NCBI GenBank assembly: GCA_025963615.1
Contig: JAOQAL010000753.1
Coordinates: 1-12,621 of the forward strand
Direction: 5' to 3'
DNA: 12,621 bases
Source: Chitinophagaceae bacterium
GTDB lineage: Bacteria; Bacteroidota; Bacteroidia; Chitinophagales; Chitinophagaceae
This document shows, piece after piece, positions 5,164 to 12,313 of this stretch (position 1 is the stretch's first letter; every line of letters begins with the position of its first letter). Under the pieces are notes generated by a model. That model ran no database searches. It was not told where the DNA came from and worked only from the letters and a program-made list of their open reading frames with translations. The translations under genes and the position numbers were made by a program.

Positions 5164-7683
5164 TTATTCCAGAAGCTTTACTACTCTCGTCATTTTGCCT
5201 TCTGCATTTATGCCTTCCAGAACAATACATAATTTTCTACTAATGTCATTGTTGTAAAATTCTATTGTGGTATGCTGGTTATATTTATCAGTAAGTATAA
5301 ACGGGTTCCAATATAAAGAAGGCCGGTAATCACCTTCCTCACGTACTTTTGAGTCATTGTAGTTGGGTTGTATAAATTCTTTAAATTTAGTATACCCACT
5401 TAACAATGCCGACTCAAGTCCTTCTCCATTTTGCTTTTCTTGAATAGGAGAATAACCCTTTTTCGAATACAAAGCAATTACACCTGAAAAACCATTTAGC
5501 ATAGAACCTAAAAAAGGGGGTCTGAATGCTTTTACATAAGCAATGCTAGTTACATCAATACCGCTAACGGAGCTTAAACTTATCGGCACTTCGTCTAATA
5601 ATAAAGCTGGCTGAGAGGGTATACCGTTACTATCTGGAAACCAGACCGGGATAGGTTCTGGGGATGGTCGAATATATTCAACTTTTAAACCTGGAATTTT
5701 TGTTTGTAAATAAGCAAATATATCTCGATAACCACTGGCATTGATATCCCCTTCCACATCCACTGTGTAATTATTGTCCTCCCCCGAGTAGAGGCCGCTT
5801 GTATAGTAATCATCTAATATTTGTTTTCTTGTTTTTACTTTTGCATGCACCACAACCTCTTTCAATGTTTCGGAGGCTCTCATTTTTACGAAGTTTTCCT
5901 GTTCAGAAAAAAAAGAGCCGACTTGTTTTTCCGGATTCCCAATACTCTCATCTTTTAAAAAACTCAATACCGCACCACTTGCTATTTGTTGAGTTAAAAA
6001 AAATTGTTTTCTTACATCATCGGCCAATAAACCGTTTTCAAACTTCACAGTGCCCATTTTATTTATGCTTCTTTTTCCGCTCAAACTGTAAAACAGTTGT
6101 GCCGTGTCATCATAAAAAATGGGTTTCTGTTCAAAGCTGCCATCGGCCTGTATAGGTATAACAAGCATTGATTTGGTGCTGTCCTTCGTGTTCAGTATAA
6201 CATTCAGCAATAAGGGGTCTTTTGATTTAAGCAGTTTTTTGACGGTTAGGTGGCCCTTAATTTTCAGATAATCTGTTTCCGCGGGATACTGGATGACCGG
6301 TAATAATCCTTTGGTAATTTTGTCCCAATCAAAACGCCGATGCCCCTGGGTCAGCATCAGAAGGTCAAGATGTGATGCCAAAACACTGTTGGTTTTACCC
6401 GCTTGTGGCTGACCTTGTTGTATGCTTGTATCATATTTTATATCTTTTGAAAAATAATAGCCCGGGTTGTTTACCTTACCTTTTATTTCATTGCTGAGTA
6501 AAAAGTCGGAGAAAATCGTAGGTCCTTCCAAATCAGTTACGCCTGCCTCTGTAACAGCAACGGACATATTGGTAAGCAGTGTATCTGGCACGCTTATCTT
6601 AATTTCATTCTTCCCCTTTTTTGAAAGATCCTTTTTGGTTACCGTTATTTCCGGGTAAAAAGAATGATTTTGATTATCTACAAAAATAATGCGCTCGGCC
6701 ACGGGTGTCCAATCTGCGTTGAACAACGTGAACTGAACAATGCCGGTGGGCAAATCATCCAAAGCTATTTCTGAATTTATAACCAGCTTGGAGGACAGAT
6801 TAATATCCAGTTTGTAGCGCAGAGTAAGGTTTCTATGTATTAGCAGGTGCATGGTTTTAAATTCCCTGCCTGCATTTACAGTCCGTTCAACAGAGAACAA
6901 CGCTTTTTTATTGGCAGGCGAGACCCGTAAACAGGCGCCTGACTGTTTTTGGGCCATTATCTCTGCAATACCCACTTTGCCGCGGGTATCCTCCCATTCA
7001 AAAAAATAATTTTGTCCCGGCTCTGTTAAAAGTGAAAAAATGCCCATGCCATCATGCAGGGTCGCAACCGAATCAAGCAATTGACCTTTACTGTTTTTTA
7101 TGAACCCTTTTACCTCAACAGGATAGCCCAACGGGTCAACCGCTTTAAAAGCAAACCGGTTGATTAAGCCTGCGACTGCAAAACCGCCTTCGGGATATAA
7201 TTGGACCGGGGTGGAAGAAGAAGACTTCGACATATTATTATCGAAACCCTCTTTTTTTATAGCTCGTTGCCAGATAGCAATACTGCGGCTATAAATAAAT
7301 GCAGTATCAAAGTTGAGCATCCATTTGGTATAGGCCTTTAAATAGATGACTTTACCTTCATAATTCTGCGGAACCGAAAAAGATCCTTTTGCACTTGATA
7401 ATAACAAGGGTGCTTCGGTTTGTTGTACTATTTTTCCCGCTTCATCGTACCAGTCCACGTAAAAATTCTTACTTAGGCTGGAAAGATCATGATCTTCTAA
7501 TAAATACGCCTTATAGTAAATAGTTTCTCCTTTGTTATATACTGAACGATCAAACTGAAGATGTACTTTTTCAGGCACAAAATGTTCGGCGTAGTTTCTC
7601 ATTGCAGCATCTATTTGCTGCGCGGCAAGGTTATTAGAAATGCTTAGCAAAAAAAGGACGGCGAATTGCAAAACCTTTGCCAT
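5164..7683 (-). CDS. Exported MG2-like / TonB-plug-domain protein without beta-barrel
   Basis: An 839-residue protein with a signal peptide (hydrophobic 5-20, likely cleavage after NLAA at 18-21, before QQ). Residues about 32-130 resemble the macroglobulin MG2-like module common in large Bacteroidetes envelope proteins (VPEKVHLQFDRSVYNKGETIYYKAYL... ends near YLKAYTKWM at 114-122). The middle (about 160-600) looks like further beta-sandwich domains, including a YPEGGFAVAGL motif at 163-173. At 607-613 LKEVVVH marks the junction to a TonB-receptor plug-like domain (about 640-743): QPALLLDEVPI at 691-701 and GFSGVIALYSKKG at 731-743. The last ~75 residues (DYRPSLYWNPFILTD, then TIEFYNND and VLEGI) form a terminal beta domain. 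No outer-membrane barrel follows, so it is not a classical receptor. Likely an envelope or surface protein of unknown ligand. It lies 163 bases downstream of rsgA on the same strand. Confidence 0.88.
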   Translation of the reverse strand: MAKVLQFAVLFLLSISNNLAAQQIDAAMRNYAEHFVPEKVHLQFDRSVYNKGETIYYKAYLLEDHDLSSLSKNFYVDWYDEAGKIVQQTEAPLLLSSAKGSFSVPQNYEGKVIYLKAYTKWMLNFDTAFIYSRSIAIWQRAIKKEGFDNNMSKSSSSTPVQLYPEGGFAVAGLINRFAFKAVDPLGYPVEVKGFIKNSKGQLLDSVATLHDGMGIFSLLTEPGQNYFFEWEDTRGKVGIAEIMAQKQSGACLRVSPANKKALFSVERTVNAGREFKTMHLLIHRNLTLRYKLDINLSSKLVINSEIALDDLPTGIVQFTLFNADWTPVAERIIFVDNQNHSFYPEITVTKKDLSKKGKNEIKISVPDTLLTNMSVAVTEAGVTDLEGPTIFSDFLLSNEIKGKVNNPGYYFSKDIKYDTSIQQGQPQAGKTNSVLASHLDLLMLTQGHRRFDWDKITKGLLPVIQYPAETDYLKIKGHLTVKKLLKSKDPLLLNVILNTKDSTKSMLVIPIQADGSFEQKPIFYDDTAQLFYSLSGKRSINKMGTVKFENGLLADDVRKQFFLTQQIASGAVLSFLKDESIGNPEKQVGSFFSEQENFVKMRASETLKEVVVHAKVKTRKQILDDYYTSGLYSGEDNNYTVDVEGDINASGYRDIFAYLQTKIPGLKVEYIRPSPEPIPVWFPDSNGIPSQPALLLDEVPISLSSVSGIDVTSIAYVKAFRPPFLGSMLNGFSGVIALYSKKGYSPIQEKQNGEGLESALLSGYTKFKEFIQPNYNDSKVREEGDYRPSLYWNPFILTDKYNQHTTIEFYNNDISRKLCIVLEGINAEGKMTRVVKLLE

Positions 7684-7846
7684 ATTATCCCTGGATTATA
7701 AAATAACCAGTCTTTCAAATAGCTCAGCGCTGGTTAAATAGTGAAAAAAAATACCTGCTATATTCAGTTATATTATAAATGCTGTATTAAAAATATCAGT
7801 ATCCATGCCTTGGCAATAAATAACGTCACTTCATCAGTAAGGTTAT

Positions 7847-8773
7847 TCAATATTTTTTTTCTTCTATTGACTCTAGTATATTATAATAACTTACGTATCT
7901 GTCTTCAGCAATTTCTTCTTTAGCAACAGCATCTTTAATTGCACAGCCTGGTTCATTGATGTGAAGGCAATTATTAAACTGACAATCATTTAACCGATCA
8001 CGCATCTCCGGAAAATAATGCGAGAGTTCCTGTTTCGAAATATCCACCAGCCCAAATTCCCGCATACCGGGTGTATCAATAATTTTTCCGCCCCCTTCTA
8101 AATCAAACATTTCGGCGAATGTAGTAGTATGTAACCCTTTTCCACTCCAGCCGCTTACATCCTGCGTCTTGATATTTAATTCAGGCATCAGTACATTCAA
8201 TAGCGAAGATTTCCCCACCCCGCTATGCCCGCTGATCAATGTAATTCTATTTGTCAGCAATCCTTTTACTTCGTCAATGCCGGTATTTTCTTTTAAACTG
8301 GTTAAAATAATCTTATACCCGATTTTCTCATACATTTGTTTCCAGGCTTCAAACTTTTCCTGTTCTTTCTTTTTATAGATATCGGCTTTATTAAAAATAA
8401 TGACCGCTGGCACATGATACATTTCACAGGCAACTAAAAAGCGGTCGATAAATCCTTCTGACGTGCGGGGGTCCTTTAACGTGGCTACCATTACTGACTG
8501 ATCGATATTGGCCGCTATAATATGGTGTTGGAATCTGCCGCGGGGCGATTGGCGGTTAATATAATTCTTCCGGTCATGGATTGTATTGATAACAACGGAA
8601 CCCTCGGTTTCATTTTCCATTTCAATCTCCACCTGGTCTCCAACTGCCAGGGGATTGGTGTTGCGGCTATCATCCATTTTAAAGACACCTTTAAGGCGGG
8701 CATTAAACAGTTTGCCTGATTCATCTTTTACGATGTACCAACTACCGGTTGACCTGTAAACAGTTGCTTTCAT
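7847..8773 (-). CDS. rsgA: Small-ribosomal-subunit biogenesis GTPase RsgA
   Basis: Circularly permuted GTPase that checks and releases late assembly factors from the 30S subunit. The 308 residues show the standard order: an N-terminal OB-fold (about 1-70), G4 NKAD (128-131), G5-like TSL (158-160), G1/P-loop GHSGVGKS (182-189), G2 GKGLHTTT (211-218), G3 DTPG (233-236), then a C-terminal zinc knuckle with ligands C264, C269, H271 and C277. Length and motif set are normal and all catalytic elements are intact. The ATG at 8773 gives the usual N-terminus, beginning MKATVYRSTGSWY. It is preceded by the 630-base repeat region and followed after 163 bases by the MG2/plug gene; the gap is wide enough for a separate promoter. 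This is a housekeeping gene with no sign of transfer. Confidence 0.96.
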   Translation of the reverse strand: MKATVYRSTGSWYIVKDESGKLFNARLKGVFKMDDSRNTNPLAVGDQVEIEMENETEGSVVINTIHDRKNYINRQSPRGRFQHHIIAANIDQSVMVATLKDPRTSEGFIDRFLVACEMYHVPAVIIFNKADIYKKKEQEKFEAWKQMYEKIGYKIILTSLKENTGIDEVKGLLTNRITLISGHSGVGKSSLLNVLMPELNIKTQDVSGWSGKGLHTTTFAEMFDLEGGGKIIDTPGMREFGLVDISKQELSHYFPEMRDRLNDCQFNNCLHINEPGCAIKDAVAKEEIAEDRYVSYYNILESIEEKKY

Positions 8774-8948
8774 TAAACGCTAAGTTACGCGAATGGATGA
8801 CGCTAATATTCTCGAATAAAAGCTTCTAAGTTTAGGAATGCAAATGAATTGCAGGAAGAAAGAATTTATATGAAGGAAACCATAAAACTTCCCGGGGAAA
8901 CAGCGGCTATTTTTAATCTACCTCTCTAACTCTGCCGCGCCTCCGCAG

Positions 8949-8999
8949 GCATGGGAGACAAGATGCTGGATCCTCATTAATTTTCATAACCAGATGACA
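8949..8999. repeat. 51-base direct repeat, copy 1
   Basis: Matches 9163-9213 at 48 of 51 positions, with no gaps, at an offset of 214 bases. The three differences are all in the first 18 bases; the last 33 bases (ctggatcctcattaa... to the end) are identical. A degenerate palindrome (GCCT-CCGC-AGGC, 8940-8951) overlaps its left end, where copy 2 has a perfect GCCCC/GGGGC hairpin. Confidence 0.85.
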
Positions 9000-9069
9000 A
9001 ACCTTTCAGGCTTTTAAACCCCAGGAGATATCAACTTGATGTCAACGAAACATCAGTTCGAATATGGCA

Positions 9070-9090
9070 TGGGTCGTTTAGTTAGACCCA
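9070..9090. repeat. Hairpin 1 (TGGGTC/GACCCA stem)
   Basis: Perfect 6-base inverted repeat (9070-9075 with 9085-9090) around a 9-base loop. Its right arm overlaps an AGACCCACA-like leader that precedes the next hairpin. Confidence 0.55.
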
Positions 9091-9095
9091 CACAA

Positions 9096-9115
9096 AACGT
9101 TCCGGCTGGAACGTT
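9096..9115. repeat. Hairpin 2 (AACGTTCC/GGAACGTT stem)
   Basis: Perfect 8-base inverted repeat around a GGCT loop. On the plus strand a run of eight T (9122-9129) follows six bases after the stem; on the minus strand the stem is followed by TTTTGTG. It could therefore act as a weak terminator in either direction, including for the bat transcript. A diverged copy lies at 9308-9325. Confidence 0.8.
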
Positions 9116-9149
9116 AAACCCTTTTTTTTAATATAGATCTACCCACAAA

Positions 9150-9166
9150 ATGCCCCGCTGGGGCAT
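9150..9166. repeat. Hairpin 3 (ATGCCCC/GGGGCAT stem)
   Basis: Perfect 7-base inverted repeat with a GCT loop, preceded by a TCTACCCACAAA leader (9138-9149) resembling the leader of hairpin 2. On the minus strand the stem is followed by TTTTG. Its right arm overlaps the start of direct-repeat copy 2. Confidence 0.8.
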
Positions 9167-9213
9167 GGAAAACAAGATCCTGGATCCTCATTAATTTTCA
9201 TAACCAGATGACA
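9163..9213. repeat. 51-base direct repeat, copy 2
   Basis: Partner of 8949-8999, 48 of 51 bases identical. It starts in the right arm of hairpin 3, so the conserved unit is a hairpin plus about 45 bases of non-hairpin flank. Confidence 0.85.
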
Positions 9214-9260
9214 TTGCTTTCTTGTTCCATCGGAAGAAAATAAATCCGAATTGGAAGAGC

Positions 9261-9278
9261 GCGTGCCGTCAGGTACGC
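9261..9278. repeat. Hairpin 4 (GCGTGCC/GGTACGC stem)
   Basis: Seven-base stem including one G-U pair, closed by a GTCA loop (9268-9271). The stem sequence is unrelated to hairpins 2 and 3, but stem length and loop size are the same. Confidence 0.65.
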
Positions 9279-9307
9279 TATGTGCTAAGGCAAGATGAAC
9301 GCATATA

Positions 9308-9325
9308 ACGTTCCGGCCAGAACGT
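9308..9325. repeat. Hairpin 5, diverged copy of hairpin 2
   Basis: Six-base perfect stem ACGTTC/GAACGT. Over 18 bases it differs from hairpin 2 (9097-9114) only in the right half of the loop and stem (CCAG for CTGG). As in hairpin 2, an AAA-(A/G)CC-(A/C) then T-rich tail follows. Confidence 0.65.
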
Positions 9326-9347
9326 AAAGCCATTTTTAAATTTGATT

Positions 9348-9368
9348 CCTCTGCTGGGGCATCAGGGG
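9348..9368. repeat. Hairpin 6 with TGCTGGGGCAT core
   Basis: Six-base stem CCTCTG/CAGGGG with one T-G pair around CTGGGGCAT. The core GCTGGGGCAT is identical to the right half of hairpin 3 (9157-9166), so this looks like a rearranged or half copy of that unit. It lies 35 bases past the batA stop codon on the minus strand. Confidence 0.5.
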
Positions 9369-9403
9369 ATGAAACCTTTTGTGATTAAAAGTTGTATTTT
9401 GTT

Positions 9404-10426
9404 TTATGGAAATTTTTTAAATACGGTAAAACGCGATAGTATTTCAATAAAAAGAAGCGCTAAGGCTGCCAGGACGAAAGGAATAAAACGCTCCTGGTAA
9501 CGCTTGAAGGCGGTGACTTCAACTTTTGATTTTTCAAGCAAATCGATCTGTTTATAGATATTGTCAAGGCTTTCCTTATCTATCGCCCGGAAGTACTGAC
9601 CTCCGGTCTCAACAGCAATGCGCCGCAGCAATTCTTCATCCAGGAAATTGCTGCCTGCATTCTGGCTGGCCCCTTTTACATTTTCCTTTATGATGCGGGA
9701 ATTGTCGCTTGTGTCGATAGCACTCATACCAATCGTATATACTTTCACGCCTTGCGATCTCGCAATATCAAGCGCAGTTAACGGATCAATCAAACGGGTT
9801 TCGGGCGGATCTTCCTTACCATCGGTTAATAATATAACCACCTTACTTTTAGCTTTACTATCCCGCAACCTGTCTACAGCGGTAGCCAGGCCTTCTCCTA
9901 TTACCGTTCCGTCTACCAGGAAACGCCGGCTTTCCAATAAATTAATCTGCGTGAGTAAGGTATTTCTATCCGTTGTTATGGGGCATTGCGTAAAACTTTC
10001 ACCTGAAAAAATAACCAGGCCGATCCGGTCAACCGGACGGTTTCTTACAAATTCCTGCGCTACTTCTTTTGCCGCTTCCAGCCTGCTGGGCAATATATCC
10101 CTTGATCCCATACTACCACTTACATCCATGGCCAGTACAATATCGATACCTTCTCCGTGTGTCAATTGATCATCGTTTCGCTTTTGCGGACGGGCCATGG
10201 CCACAATCAAACAACTCAATGCCAGTACCCGCAAAATAAAAGGTAAATGACGGAACCTGGTTTTCCATGATGAAACAGTAAAAGAGTGAACGGTTGAAAC
10301 TTTAAACGTTGCCTGCCTTGAACTGTTTTTCTTTACATATTGCCATATCAGTAAGGGCAATAGCGCAAACAAGCTGAAAAGCCAGGGATAAGCAAAATCA
10401 ATATGTATAAACCAGTCGTATAGCAT
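9404..10426 (-). CDS. batA: BatA-like vWA-domain membrane protein
   Basis: A 340-residue protein of the Bacteroides aerotolerance/MoxR-associated vWA family, anchored in the inner membrane. An N-terminal BatA module holds two membrane segments (about 13-31 and 62-78, ending MARPQKR). The vWA domain spans about 93-290 with a complete MIDAS site: DVSGS (D101, S103, S105), T174 in DGTVIGEGL and D202 in LLTDGKED. A last membrane helix is at about 313-330. Length and order match BatA, as opposed to BatB, whose N-terminal region differs. It is the third intact gene of a tight minus-strand set, starting six bases after the BatD-like gene. In many Bacteroidetes batB, batC and batD follow; here the repeat field begins instead. 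The family is linked to MoxR AAA chaperones acting on envelope or periplasmic substrates; the substrate here is unknown. Confidence 0.9.
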   Translation of the reverse strand: MLYDWFIHIDFAYPWLFSLFALLPLLIWQYVKKNSSRQATFKVSTVHSFTVSSWKTRFRHLPFILRVLALSCLIVAMARPQKRNDDQLTHGEGIDIVLAMDVSGSMGSRDILPSRLEAAKEVAQEFVRNRPVDRIGLVIFSGESFTQCPITTDRNTLLTQINLLESRRFLVDGTVIGEGLATAVDRLRDSKAKSKVVILLTDGKEDPPETRLIDPLTALDIARSQGVKVYTIGMSAIDTSDNSRIIKENVKGASQNAGSNFLDEELLRRIAVETGGQYFRAIDKESLDNIYKQIDLLEKSKVEVTAFKRYQERFIPFVLAALALLFIEILSRFTVFKKFP

Positions 10427-10432
10427 ATCTGT

Positions 10433-11374
10433 TTACGGGTTACTTTGCGGAGCCGCTGAAATAACGCTCTTTTTTTCAATAACCTGAATTGAATTTTTTA
10501 TTGTATCAAATACATTCCGGTTGTCCGGTTCCGTTGGTATGTATTTGGCAAATTTTACAAAATCGCTCAACCGCAGTGCCTGTGATAGTTGATCATATTG
10601 TTCTTGTTCAAGATGGAGACTTCTTAACTGCGTTACCAGGTCGTCTGTTGTTTGCTGCAAGGAATGAATATTTTTTTTCTTTTCAACATATACCCTGAAA
10701 ATATCTGTAAGCCGGCTATAATACTGTTTGCTTCCGTCTTTTGCAGGAAGATTTTCTCTTTGTAATTTTTCCAGTTGTTCCAAAGCCTCGGTATAGGGAT
10801 CAATAACTTTTCCGGCCACTTCTGCCAGCTCCTGCTCTTTCTTCTTTTTCTTTTTTGTAAGCCCGTAAATAATCAGCAACAGGAGAAGCAGCCCGCCGCC
10901 AATATAATACCAGGTCCAATCCCGTTCACTTTTCGCATTAACTTCAATAATCTCTTTTATATCATTATAATCTTTGGTGGAGTCCATGGGCATAAACCCA
11001 ACGTTGATAATGATGGAATCTGTTTTCAGATTTTCTCCCTGCGGTAAAGAATAAGATGGGATAACCCACTGACCGGAATCAAAACTGGTAATACGGAAAA
11101 GCTGTTTTAGTATGGTGCCTTTAGTAGTATTGGCCGTATCAATTTTCCCTTTTTGTAAAAATTCGAAATGAGCGATACTATCTGGTGAAAAAAAACCGAT
11201 GGGTTCATTTTCAGGAATATTGGCTTCTATCACAAAATTAATCTGTTCGCCGATCAGGATGCTGGTTTTATCAACCGACGCGTGTACAGTAGTTTTAGCC
11301 TGCGAATTGCATACGGCTGCAACCAGCAAAAACAAAAAAAAGTGGATGGCTTTATTAATCTGGTGTTCTTTCAT
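10433..11374 (-). CDS. BatD/DUF4381-like membrane protein with periplasmic N-terminal domain
   Basis: A 313-residue protein typical of the gene between DUF58 and batA. A signal peptide or N-anchor spans about 8-24. Residues 25-150 form a beta-rich extracytoplasmic domain of BatD type (VDKTSILIGEQINFVIEANI at 34-53). One strong membrane helix (about 154-172, with six consecutive leucines) is followed by six lysines (174-179), placing the C-terminus in the cytoplasm. The cytoplasmic part (about 190-300) is helical and resembles DUF4381: YYSRLTDIFRVYVEKK at 218-233 and LSDFVKFAKYIP at 269-280. It starts nine bases after the DUF58 stop and ends six bases before batA, so translation is probably coupled. 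The likely role is to link the periplasmic domain to the cytoplasmic MoxR/vWA partners; this is inferred from context, not from motifs with known chemistry. Confidence 0.85.
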   Translation of the reverse strand: MKEHQINKAIHFFLFLLVAAVCNSQAKTTVHASVDKTSILIGEQINFVIEANIPENEPIGFFSPDSIAHFEFLQKGKIDTANTTKGTILKQLFRITSFDSGQWVIPSYSLPQGENLKTDSIIINVGFMPMDSTKDYNDIKEIIEVNAKSERDWTWYYIGGGLLLLLLIIYGLTKKKKKKEQELAEVAGKVIDPYTEALEQLEKLQRENLPAKDGSKQYYSRLTDIFRVYVEKKKNIHSLQQTTDDLVTQLRSLHLEQEQYDQLSQALRLSDFVKFAKYIPTEPDNRNVFDTIKNSIQVIEKKSVISAAPQSNP

Positions 11375-11383
11375 GTTGTCGGA

Positions 11384-12256
11384 TCATCGGTTCCTGCTGA
11401 AAAAGAAACGTTGTAAAACTCTTACATAATCATCGCCGGTTTTTAAATGCAGCAGGTCACAGCCCGCTTTTTTAAATGATTCGGTACTGTAAGCGGTTAC
11501 CCGGAAAAACTCCTGCTGGTATTCATGCCGTATAAATTCATTGTTACTGTCCACCCATTTTGTATCGCCATCTTCGGCATCCTGCACCTGCATCATACCG
11601 GCTTTGGGCAGTTCCATGTCCATTTTATCGTACACTTTAATCCCAATTATATCATGCTTTCGTGCGGCTACCCGTAATGCATCCGCATAATTGGCATCCA
11701 GAAAATCACTGAGTACGAAAGCAATACTTTTTTGCCTGGTAATATTATTAAAGAGGCGCAGCGCCCTGCTTACCTGGGTGCCTTTATGCTTAGGTTCTTT
11801 GGTGAGCAATTCACGTACAATATACAATGCATGCTGCTTTCCTTTTTTGGGAGGGATATACGCTTCCACTTCGCCGCTGTAAAATATAACACCGATTTTA
11901 TCCCCATTGTTTACAGCGGAAAAACTTAATACCGCTGCGATTTCAGTAATAATATCCCGTTTAGTCCCATGCAAGGTTCCAAATAAAGAACTGGCACTGA
12001 TATAAATCAGCAGCATGACGGTTAATTCTCTTTCTTCCTCAAAAACTTTACTGAAAGGATGACCAAACCGCGCGGATACATTCCAGTCAATAAACCGTAT
12101 ATCATCACCGGCGGTATATTCGCGGACTTCTTTAAAAGACATTCCCCTGCCCTTAAAAGCGCTGTGGTATTCACCGGTAAAAAGATCCGTAGTAATCTTC
12201 TTGCTTTTTATTTCAAGCTCACGGACTTTTTTTAATATTTCGGTTGTTGTTAGCAT
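11384..12256 (-). CDS. DUF58 (vWA-like) protein of the MoxR operon, MIDAS aspartate replaced by Tyr
   Basis: A 290-residue DUF58-family protein, the usual cytoplasmic partner encoded next to MoxR ATPases. The family hallmark is present: GRGMSFKEVREY (36-47), then GDDIRFIDWNVSARF (50-64). The following vWA-like core (about 79-270) keeps S87, S89, T160 and D184 (VLSDF), but the first MIDAS position, normally Asp in a LLxDxSxS motif, is Tyr (Y85, codon TAT at 12002-12004) in LLIYISASSLFGT. That should weaken or abolish classical metal binding. I chose the ATG at 12256 because the protein then begins MLTTTEILKKVRELEI, the family N-terminus; a start at 12298 would translate the heptad repeat upstream. 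It lies nine bases before the BatD-like gene. An inserted remnant separates it from the probable moxR. Confidence 0.9.
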   Translation of the reverse strand: MLTTTEILKKVRELEIKSKKITTDLFTGEYHSAFKGRGMSFKEVREYTAGDDIRFIDWNVSARFGHPFSKVFEEERELTVMLLIYISASSLFGTLHGTKRDIITEIAAVLSFSAVNNGDKIGVIFYSGEVEAYIPPKKGKQHALYIVRELLTKEPKHKGTQVSRALRLFNNITRQKSIAFVLSDFLDANYADALRVAARKHDIIGIKVYDKMDMELPKAGMMQVQDAEDGDTKWVDSNNEFIRHEYQQEFFRVTAYSTESFKKAGCDLLHLKTGDDYVRVLQRFFFSRNR

Positions 12257-12260
12257 AGCA

Positions 12261-12290
12261 GGTGTAAGGTGTGAGTTGCCAGGTGCGTGA
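12261..12290. repeat. GGTGTGA-type heptad repeat, left arm
   Basis: Four degenerate 7-base units: GGTGTAA (12261), GGTGTGA (12268), GTTGCCA (12275) and GGTGCGT (12282), directly upstream of the DUF58 start codon. The first 16 bases match, inverted, 12564-12579 at 14 of 16 positions, so the two arms flank the four-helix-bundle remnant. Confidence 0.65.
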
Positions 12291-12313
12291 GACAGCACTC
12301 CTTCTGATCATTA

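Larger units (their letters stand above)
8774..9403. other. Gene-free intergenic region with duplicated segment and hairpin cluster
   Basis: About 630 bases between the start of rsgA and the stop of batA with no convincing coding frame. The first 150 bases should contain the rsgA promoter; I could not pick a reliable -7/-33 pair. From about 8930 the sequence becomes a mosaic of a duplicated 51-base segment and short GC-rich palindromes separated by AT-rich spacers. A 64-residue minus-strand frame (9139-9333) crosses three of the hairpins and one repeat copy, has no family resemblance, and is best read as spurious. Confidence 0.75.

Noticed and set aside
7684..7846. Inverted repeat AACCAG/CTGGTT (7703-7733) upstream of the MG2/plug gene as an operator
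   Set aside because: Six-base arms around 19 bases in AT-rich DNA are weak evidence and nothing else supports a regulator site. I see no gene in this gap.
9139..9333. Minus-strand 64-residue open frame in the intergenic region
   Set aside because: It crosses hairpins 3, 4 and 5 and a direct-repeat copy, has no recognisable motif and begins inside a repeat. It is best explained as a chance frame over non-coding repeats.
8930..9403. CRISPR array
   Set aside because: The palindromes differ in sequence and spacing, with no regular repeat-spacer period and no cas genes.
12257..12298. Longer N-terminus of the DUF58 protein
   Set aside because: The extra 14 codons are translated heptad repeat; family similarity starts at the ATG at 12256.
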